A DNA stretch of 64,000 bases from Campylobacter sp. RM5004 (lineage in GTDB: Bacteria > Campylobacterota > Campylobacteria > Campylobacterales > Campylobacteraceae). This document shows, piece by piece, positions 58,266 to 64,000 of the stretch; positions within the stretch are counted from its first letter, which is position 1, and each line of letters begins with the position of its first letter. The translations under genes were made by a program, and so were the position numbers. The stretch lies in contig NZ_CP059599.1 in assembly GCF_022369455.1 (NCBI RefSeq), forward strand, positions 1,826,409-1,890,408, in the 5' to 3' direction. The notes beneath the pieces are model-generated. The model did not search any database. It was not told the DNA's origin and saw nothing but the letters and a program-made list of their open reading frames with translations.

Positions 58266-60224
58266 ATGATTTCTAAAATTTCTATTTCTAAAAAACTTTT
58301 GTTGCTCACAGGAACTTTTTTAATTATATTATTAATTTATAATATTTTATTAATTAAGAGCAGTTATGAAACCTACAACTCTTCTATAAAAGCCCAAGAT
58401 AATGCAAAAATTATTTTAAAAACAAATAATTTAATCCATTTTTTACAAGTTGAACGTGGTCTTAGTGTAGGAGTTTTAGCAGGAGCAAATAGCTCATCAA
58501 TGTTAGCAAATAGAACTAAAGTTGATGCTTTAATAGACGATGAAAACACAAAAGCAAAAATCAATAATTTAAGAGCAATGGTTGATGCTAAAGAAAATAG
58601 AGCAGAGGTTTTAGCAGCTTATACACAAGCGATTAATTCTTTACTAATGCAGACAAAAGAACTTTCTTTAAACCTTGATGAAAGTTATTCAAGCCTTAGC
58701 GATGCTTTAAATCTAGTAGCAAAAACTAAAGAAAGATATGGTTTATTGCGTGGGACTTTAAACGGAGTATTTAATGCTAATACTATGGATATTGCAACTT
58801 TTTCAAGTGTTAGCTATATGAATACAAGTATATTAAATAAACTAAAAGAATTAAACGAATTAAAGCTTAAGTTTTTAGATGATAAATTACAAACAATATC
58901 AAAGCTTGATGAAAACTTAAAATTTCAAGAATACATAAATATTGCGTTTAATAATAATATAAATGGCAATTTTAATGTAAAAGCTAGTGAGTTTTTTGAT
59001 GTTGCTACAAAACTGATTGAAGATTATAAAGAGCTTGAAGATGATATTACAAATAAAATCCTTTCAAAAGCTAGCGAAAACGAAAGCAATTCAAAAGAAG
59101 CCATTATTTTACAAATCATAATCGCCATATTTGCTCAAGGAATAAATATGTTTTTAGCTTTTGTAATTTCAAAAAATATTATTAATAATCTTGATTTGAT
59201 TAATAAAGGTCTTGATAGTTTTTTTGATTTCTTAAAATACAAAAGCGATGATGTAATGAAAATAAAGACAAACAATAAAGATGAGTTTGGAAAAATGGCA
59301 AAACAAATAAACGAAACCGTTTTAGAGCTAAAAGAAAATTATAAAAAAGATCAAACCTGTATAGATGAAATTACAAAAATCACAAATGAAATAAAGTTAG
59401 GAAAACTAGATAATGATATATTTAGCGAGCCGTATAACCCTAGAATCAAGGCTTTAAAAGGCATATTAAAAGAAATGTTAGGAGTGTTAAAGACTAAAAT
59501 CGGTAAAGATATTAATAAAATTGATGGTTTATTAAAAGAATATGCAAATATGAAGTTTGTAAATAATATAAAAGAGCCTATCGGAGAAATTGAACTAAGC
59601 TTAAATACTTTACAAAAAGAAATAAAAAATATGCTTTATTCTCAAGAAAATATAAGCAATAGTTTAAAGAATAACTCAAAAAATCTAAAAGATAGTATGA
59701 AACAGCTTTTAATCGGTAGCAATAAAGCAAAGAGCAATCTTGAAGAAAGTGCAGCAGCAATCAATCAAATGTCAAGCTCAATGGGTGCAATTTCACACAA
59801 AAGTCATGAAATCATTCAGCAAAGCGATAGCATAAAAAGCGTAATTGATGTTATTAGACAAATCGCAGAAGATACTAATTTATTAGCCCTAAATGCTGCT
59901 ATTGAGGCTGCAAGAGCAGGTGAGCATGGACGCGGATTTAGCGTTGTTGCAAGTGAGGTTGGAAAATTAGCTAATAATACTAGCTCATCACTAAATCAAG
60001 TAGAAGCAAATGTGAAATTATTAGTTCAACAAATCCACGATATAGGAATGAGTATAGAAGAACAAACCCAAGCTATTAATCTAATAAATAAAACAATTTG
60101 CGAAATAGATAATCTAAACAAAGATAATGATTTGGTTGCAAATAATACAAACAATGCTGCAAATAGCGTTGATGATTTAGCTAGCAATATAATTGAAGAT
60201 TTAAAGAAAAAAGAGTTTTATTAA
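58266..60224 (+). CDS. Methyl-accepting chemotaxis protein with NIT sensor domain
   Basis: The first membrane helix is residues 10-30. The periplasmic NIT-type domain (nitrate/nitrite sensing) has [18 protein letters not shown] near 53-70. The second helix is about 278-302. A HAMP-like region follows, then the signalling hairpin tip [20 protein letters not shown] near 540-559. The protein ends early after the tip region (652 aa) without a CheB/CheR pentapeptide. Confidence 0.87.
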   Translation: MISKISISKKLLLLTGTFLIILLIYNILLIKSSYETYNSSIKAQDNAKIILKTNNLIHFLQVERGLSVGVLAGANSSSMLANRTKVDALIDDENTKAKINNLRAMVDAKENRAEVLAAYTQAINSLLMQTKELSLNLDESYSSLSDALNLVAKTKERYGLLRGTLNGVFNANTMDIATFSSVSYMNTSILNKLKELNELKLKFLDDKLQTISKLDENLKFQEYINIAFNNNINGNFNVKASEFFDVATKLIEDYKELEDDITNKILSKASENESNSKEAIILQIIIAIFAQGINMFLAFVISKNIINNLDLINKGLDSFFDFLKYKSDDVMKIKTNNKDEFGKMAKQINETVLELKENYKKDQTCIDEITKITNEIKLGKLDNDIFSEPYNPRIKALKGILKEMLGVLKTKIGKDINKIDGLLKEYANMKFVNNIKEPIGEIELSLNTLQKEIKNMLYSQENISNSLKNNSKNLKDSMKQLLIGSNKAKSNLEESAAAINQMSSSMGAISHKSHEIIQQSDSIKSVIDVIRQIAEDTNLLALNAAIEAARAGEHGRGFSVVASEVGKLANNTSSSLNQVEANVKLLVQQIHDIGMSIEEQTQAINLINKTICEIDNLNKDNDLVANNTNNAANSVDDLASNIIEDLKKKEFY

Positions 60225-60235
60225 TAAAACTCCTT

Positions 60236-60277
60236 GGAATTTGAAATAGGAATTTGAAATTCCTATTTCGTAATTCT
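60236..60277. repeat. Dispersed palindrome, back-to-back copy
   Basis: GGAATTTGAAATAGGAATTT joins directly to AAATTCCTATTTCG with no loop, a perfect palindrome 9 bases after the chemoreceptor stop. A further palindromic copy is at 60314-60369. Confidence 0.75.
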
Positions 60278-60313
60278 TTATACACCTACCCTACTTTATA
60301 AATAAAAATTCAT

Positions 60314-60369
60314 AGAATTTGAATTCGGAATTTGATTTTTTAAATTTCAAATTCCTATTTCAAATTCTT
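60314..60369. repeat. Dispersed palindrome, full copy
   Basis: GAATTTGAATTCGGAATTTG, a loop of about 14 bases, then CAAATTCCTATTTCAAATTC, just after the pyk stop. Confidence 0.75.
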
Positions 60370-60381
60370 AATATTTTTGCA

Positions 60382-61827
60382 TTAATTTTGTAAGTTTAAA
60401 TAATAATCTATTTGTTCTCTACCTAAAACTCTAATTAAGTTAGTGCTACCTGTCTCGCCTACTGGATAACCTGCTGTTATAACATAGTTTTTATTTTTAT
60501 CCATTATGCCTTTTTTTACCCCTACTTTTACACAATTGTGTAAAAGCTCGTGCAAACTAGAAGCTTTATCTACTACATAAGTTTCGCTAAGTCCCCAGCA
60601 AATACTAAGGCTTTTTAAAGTTTTATCGCAATGGCTCATTGTAATGATTTTTGTATCAGGTCTATATCTTGCCATTTTCTTAACACTTGCACCACTGCTT
60701 GTAAGACAAATTAAAGCGTCTGCATTAATATCTTTTGCAAGCTGAACTGCTGATGCTGCAATAGTATCTGTCATATCTCTTTTGTCGTGATTAAAATTAC
60801 AATATGGATAAATCTTTTCTATTTCGCTAATTGTTGCTGACATAATGCTAACAGCATTTACAGGATCGATTCCAACTGCACTTTCTTCGCTAAGCATAAC
60901 AGCGTCAGTTCCATCTAGCACAGCGTTTGCAACGTCGCTTATCTCTGCTCTGGTTGCACTTTTATTATTTGCTAAAGAAAATAGCATTTGAGTTGCTGTA
61001 ATTACAGGCTTACCCATTTCATTAGCTTTTTTGATGATTGATTTTTGAATGCTTGGCACTTTATAAAACGGCACTTCAATACCTAAATCCCCACGAGCAA
61101 CCATTATTCCATCACTTACATTTAAAATCTCATCAATATTTTCAACCGCATCAAACTTTTCAATCTTTGCAAATACTTGAGTTTTGTTTCCGTTTTCTGC
61201 TAGGATTTGCTTTGCATTTTTTATATCATAAGCGTTTTGAACGAAAGATATTGCCATATAATCAACATCGTTTTTTACACCCCATAATAAATCATCTTTG
61301 TCTTTTTTAGTAATTACTTCTATGTTTATTTTTGTATTTGGAAAATTTATTCCTTTATTTGAAGCTAATTTACCATCGTTTTGAACTTGGCATTTTAAAT
61401 AATCTTGCCCTACTTCTTCAACGATTACTTTTATAGAACCATCACATAAAAATATCGCTTCGCTAGGTCTTACAGCTCCTAAGATTTCATTATAATTTGT
61501 GCTTACTTCATAATGATTATCTGATTTTTGATTAGCTTTAATTGTATGTCTATAAATGTCTAATCTATCGCCTTTTTTTAATAAAAACGGCTCAGGAAGT
61601 TCTAAAACTCTAATTTTTGGCCCTGAAATATCTTGTAATACGCCGATATTTTCGCCTAATTCACTTGAAATTTTTCTAACTTTATCAAGGTTTGCTTTAT
61701 GATATTCATGTGAGCCATGAGAAAAGTTTAAGCGAAATACATTAACCCCTGCTTTTATCATTTCTCTTATACATTCTTCGCTATCACTTGCTGGCCCTAA
61801 AGTTGCAATTATTTTTGTTTTTTTCAT
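60382..61827 (-). CDS. pyk: Pyruvate kinase
   Basis: It makes pyruvate and ATP from phosphoenolpyruvate. The 481 residues show TKIIATLGPASDS, VFRLNFSHGSHEYH, the active-site lysine region QVFAKIEKFDAVEN, MVARGDLGIEVP and the ITATQMLFS helix. It overlaps mqo by one base. The pair pyk-mqo is also adjacent in C. jejuni. Confidence 0.96.
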   Translation of the reverse strand: MKKTKIIATLGPASDSEECIREMIKAGVNVFRLNFSHGSHEYHKANLDKVRKISSELGENIGVLQDISGPKIRVLELPEPFLLKKGDRLDIYRHTIKANQKSDNHYEVSTNYNEILGAVRPSEAIFLCDGSIKVIVEEVGQDYLKCQVQNDGKLASNKGINFPNTKINIEVITKKDKDDLLWGVKNDVDYMAISFVQNAYDIKNAKQILAENGNKTQVFAKIEKFDAVENIDEILNVSDGIMVARGDLGIEVPFYKVPSIQKSIIKKANEMGKPVITATQMLFSLANNKSATRAEISDVANAVLDGTDAVMLSEESAVGIDPVNAVSIMSATISEIEKIYPYCNFNHDKRDMTDTIAASAVQLAKDINADALICLTSSGASVKKMARYRPDTKIITMSHCDKTLKSLSICWGLSETYVVDKASSLHELLHNCVKVGVKKGIMDKNKNYVITAGYPVGETGSTNLIRVLGREQIDYYLNLQN

Positions 61828-63176
61828 TATTCTCCCCTTAGTTCTTTATTAAATAATTCTTCGTTAAATTCAAGCTTTAAGTAATCAACCACCATTCTTA
61901 AATCTCTTAAAGCATTTCCCATACAGCTAGTTGCACCTGGACTTGGAGTCATATTAAATATAATTCCTTGATTTTGTGGCACTATGCTTGCTTCTCCTAG
62001 CATTAGTTTCTTTTCTGTTTTATTTAGCACTTGTGGGCGAACTCCACCAAAGCCTTTTGCATAAGTTATATCATCGGTTGTAAGACTTGGGACAATCTTT
62101 CTTGCGTCTTTTACAAATAAAGATTTATTCAAATACGGCACTTCAAATAAGAAATTTCTTAAAATATAATTTCTAATAGTGCTATCTTTCATTAAATCAA
62201 GTAAGATTTTTATAGTTGTTCCATCAAGGCGTAAAGTAGTAAAAAACTCAGGCAAACTCTTAAGCCCATGATAACGCTCAAGTTTTGGTAAAACTAAAGC
62301 AGTTGGACCAAAGCGAGTATTCATATCGCATAAAATATCAGGATCGCCGTGTAATGCTGCGAATGGTAATTTTGGATTTTGAACCATATAGACTTTACCA
62401 TTTAATAAATGTTTTTTTGTTAGATAAAAGCTACCTGCAACAGGCAAACATGCGTAATCTAATCCATAACCCATTTTATGTGCTAAATATAATGAGTGAG
62501 CACCTGCATTTACTACAACAAAATTTGCACTAAATTCGGTTTTATTAGCACTTATTAGATAAAAAGTATCGCCTTTTTTGTAAATATTTACGATTTCTTC
62601 ATTAAAAAATATTTGATTATCAGGATTAGCCTTCATAGCTTCTTCAGCTAAGCTCTCGCTCATTTTTCCAAAATCAACGGTCGTATAGCAATCATTTTCT
62701 AAAGCACCCATAGCAAATATTTCTTCAGGTCTATCCCCACCACCTAAAGCTTCTATTACTTTTGGCTCAATTTTTTTGATTTCTGCTTTATCAAATTTTC
62801 TAATATATGGATATAGTTCTTTGAATTCTTCGTAGCGTTTTTGCATAAAGGCACATTCTTCTTCACCAACAGCTAAAGCCATTTTTTGATGAGAAAACAT
62901 AAACTTATTTTCTGCTTTTACTAATTTTGCATAATTTACAATCATATCAGCATTAGGTTTAACTTTTGAAGCTTTTTCATAAGTGTAATTTGTCTCAATA
63001 TCTCCGCTGTGAATTGTTTGAGAATTGCTAGTTCCTTTAGAATTAAGAGTGCTTAAAGCATGATATTTTTCTATTAAAGCTACTTTTTTTACATTTGTAT
63101 ATTTGCTAAGCTCGTAAAATAACGCAGCTCCACTAATTCCACCACCGACTACAATAACATCAAAATGCTGTGCCAT
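61827..63176 (-). CDS. mqo: Malate:quinone oxidoreductase
   Basis: It is membrane-associated and FAD-dependent, feeding malate electrons to menaquinone. The 449 residues have the FAD motif DVIVVGGGISGAALFYEL (residues 6-23), SQTIHSGDIETNYTYEKA and the C-terminal NMTPSPGATSCMGNALRD. It replaces or complements malate dehydrogenase. Confidence 0.93.
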   Translation of the reverse strand: MAQHFDVIVVGGGISGAALFYELSKYTNVKKVALIEKYHALSTLNSKGTSNSQTIHSGDIETNYTYEKASKVKPNADMIVNYAKLVKAENKFMFSHQKMALAVGEEECAFMQKRYEEFKELYPYIRKFDKAEIKKIEPKVIEALGGGDRPEEIFAMGALENDCYTTVDFGKMSESLAEEAMKANPDNQIFFNEEIVNIYKKGDTFYLISANKTEFSANFVVVNAGAHSLYLAHKMGYGLDYACLPVAGSFYLTKKHLLNGKVYMVQNPKLPFAALHGDPDILCDMNTRFGPTALVLPKLERYHGLKSLPEFFTTLRLDGTTIKILLDLMKDSTIRNYILRNFLFEVPYLNKSLFVKDARKIVPSLTTDDITYAKGFGGVRPQVLNKTEKKLMLGEASIVPQNQGIIFNMTPSPGATSCMGNALRDLRMVVDYLKLEFNEELFNKELRGE

Positions 63177-63221
63177 ATTCCATCCTTTTGTATTTTTTAA
63201 AAAAATGATAATTTTATTTAT

Positions 63222-63833
63222 TTATAAATTCAAGTCTTTAATTAATTTTTGCATTCCTTGAAAAACTAGGTTTTTCTCATTGATTGCGTTTTTAAAAAAT
63301 TGATTTAAAAAGCTAGAATCTCCACCTGTTAGGTATATTGTTTCATCTTTGGCAAATTCTTTAATGCAAGTTACTATACTAGAAATTATTCCATAACTAA
63401 TAGCATCTTTTGTAGAATTTGGTAACGAACCTAGGTCTAATGTGGTATTTAAATCATAATTTAATCTACAAGATATATTTTTATAAGCATTAAGATAAGA
63501 TTCAATTCCAGGTAATATAAAACCACCTAAATGTTTTTTATTTTTCATTAAATCAATAGTTATTGCACTTCCTGCATCTACAATAACACCCGTATCAATA
63601 TAATAACAAGATGCAATCCTATCAACTCCTAAGCCTATATAAGAAGTATCTAGGCTAAAAAAGGGTTCAAGATTTATAAAATTACTAGGTAATACCGAAA
63701 AATTTGCATTTACGCTTATATAAAAAACTTTTTCTTTAAAACTACTAGGTGAAAAATCTTTTAACTCTATTCGCTTTAAATGTTCGTTTTTATAAACGCA
63801 AGCTGTTGTATTACCTATATCTATTAAAGTCAT
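63222..63833 (-). CDS. coaX: Type III pantothenate kinase
   Basis: This is the first step of coenzyme A synthesis. The 203 residues show the actin-like phosphate motif LIDIGNTTACVYK, LGVDRIASCYY, VIVDAGSAITIDLM and HLGGFILPGIESYL. At 203 aa it is short relative to the ~250 usual, as in Campylobacter and Helicobacter. Confidence 0.92.
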   Translation of the reverse strand: MTLIDIGNTTACVYKNEHLKRIELKDFSPSSFKEKVFYISVNANFSVLPSNFINLEPFFSLDTSYIGLGVDRIASCYYIDTGVIVDAGSAITIDLMKNKKHLGGFILPGIESYLNAYKNISCRLNYDLNTTLDLGSLPNSTKDAISYGIISSIVTCIKEFAKDETIYLTGGDSSFLNQFFKNAINEKNLVFQGMQKLIKDLNL

Positions 63834-64000
63834 TTTAGTTTGTAACTTTTATCGTTGTAAAACAAAATATCATCTTTAAAATATGCATTCTTTTTAATCT
63901 TAGATTTTAGATTAAATACAGCAATTTCATTTAAATTTTCATCAAGCTTAATTAAATAGCCATTATGCTCTAAAGCATATAAATAGCCATTATTTGCGTG
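63830..64000 (-). CDS. 3' end of a beta-propeller-like protein (partial)
   Basis: The frame is open from the window edge to TGA at 63830-63832, which overlaps the coaX ATG (ATGA). The visible 56 residues (HANNGYLYALEHNGYLIKLDE and on to FYNDKSYKLK) repeat a G-Y-L-Y/I-L pattern like WD40 or PQQ blades. In C. jejuni the gene before coaX is an outer-membrane-type repeat protein (recalled). The rest lies outside the window. Confidence 0.6.
   Translation of the reverse strand, partial: HANNGYLYALEHNGYLIKLDENLNEIAVFNLKSKIKKNAYFKDDILFYNDKSYKLK

Overview
The window looks like an AT-rich Campylobacter chromosome. Three observations support this. (1) The flagellins have Campylobacter-type conserved ends, including a [11 protein letters not shown] start and an MRLLQ end. 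(2) Gene order matches what I recall of C. jejuni: ilvC / YibQ-like / dprA / ruvX / Nol1-type methyltransferase, rpsF-ssb-rpsR, truB-csrA-ispE, pyk-mqo-coaX, and a Gly-Leu-Cys-Ser tRNA cluster. (3) Sel1/Hcp-type repeat proteins and sigma28-type promoters are present. The species cannot be fixed from the sequence alone.

Layout. 1-2.3 kb: end of a YtxH-like protein and a metal P-type ATPase. 2.3-8.9 kb: two flagellin genes head to head inside a roughly 450-bp inverted repeat; only one has a promoter, RBS and complete N-terminus. 8.9-18.8 kb: leftward genes for a ferritin-like protein, an RNA methyltransferase, an island of six Sel1-repeat proteins with one membrane protein, RuvX, DprA, a divergent polysaccharide deacetylase and IlvC. 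18.9-23.8 kb: HDOD protein, RNase R, HolA, RpsF, SSB and RpsR. 24.5-26.7 kb: a third flagellin, again without promoter or first 23 codons, followed by a RelB/YafQ-type toxin-antitoxin pair. 27.5-33 kb: molybdate ABC transporter, a long-linker cytochrome c lipoprotein, CorA, MscS and a DJ-1 protein. 33.2-36 kb: an EexN-like remnant, four tRNAs, a diguanylate cyclase, FliQ and a Sua5-like protein. 36-53 kb: a surface-glycan locus (NeuA/NeuC/NeuB, GT42 sialyltransferase, three GT2 paralogues, two GT10 fucosyltransferases, Fcl, frameshifted Gmd, ManC), interrupted by a small insertion with a HTH regulator and a decayed gene, then GalU and Pgi. 53-64 kb: IspE, CsrA, TruB, three META-domain proteins, a TlpA-like lipoprotein, a DNA-ligase homologue lacking its catalytic lysine, an NIT-domain chemoreceptor, Pyk, Mqo, CoaX and the end of one more gene.

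The most interesting system is the flagellin set: one expression site (5.6-8.2 kb) and two silent cassettes (2.98-5.15 kb and 24.5-26.7 kb). All three share about 506 bp of identical 5' coding sequence and about 245 bp of near-identical 3' coding sequence around divergent centres. The silent copies start at the same codon behind the same 25-bp leader. This is the architecture expected for antigenic variation by gene conversion or inversion. It sits with two families of short palindromic repeats. One has a variable stem inside fixed CACTC/GAGTG ends and is found only around the flagellin genes. The other is a roughly 50-bp palindrome (ATTCCTATTTCAAATTC arms) dispersed over the window and apparently also inside reading frames, where it usually encodes EFEIGI-like peptides. 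The glycan locus adds two 9-base poly-G tracts (in a GT2 gene and in manC), both currently in frame.
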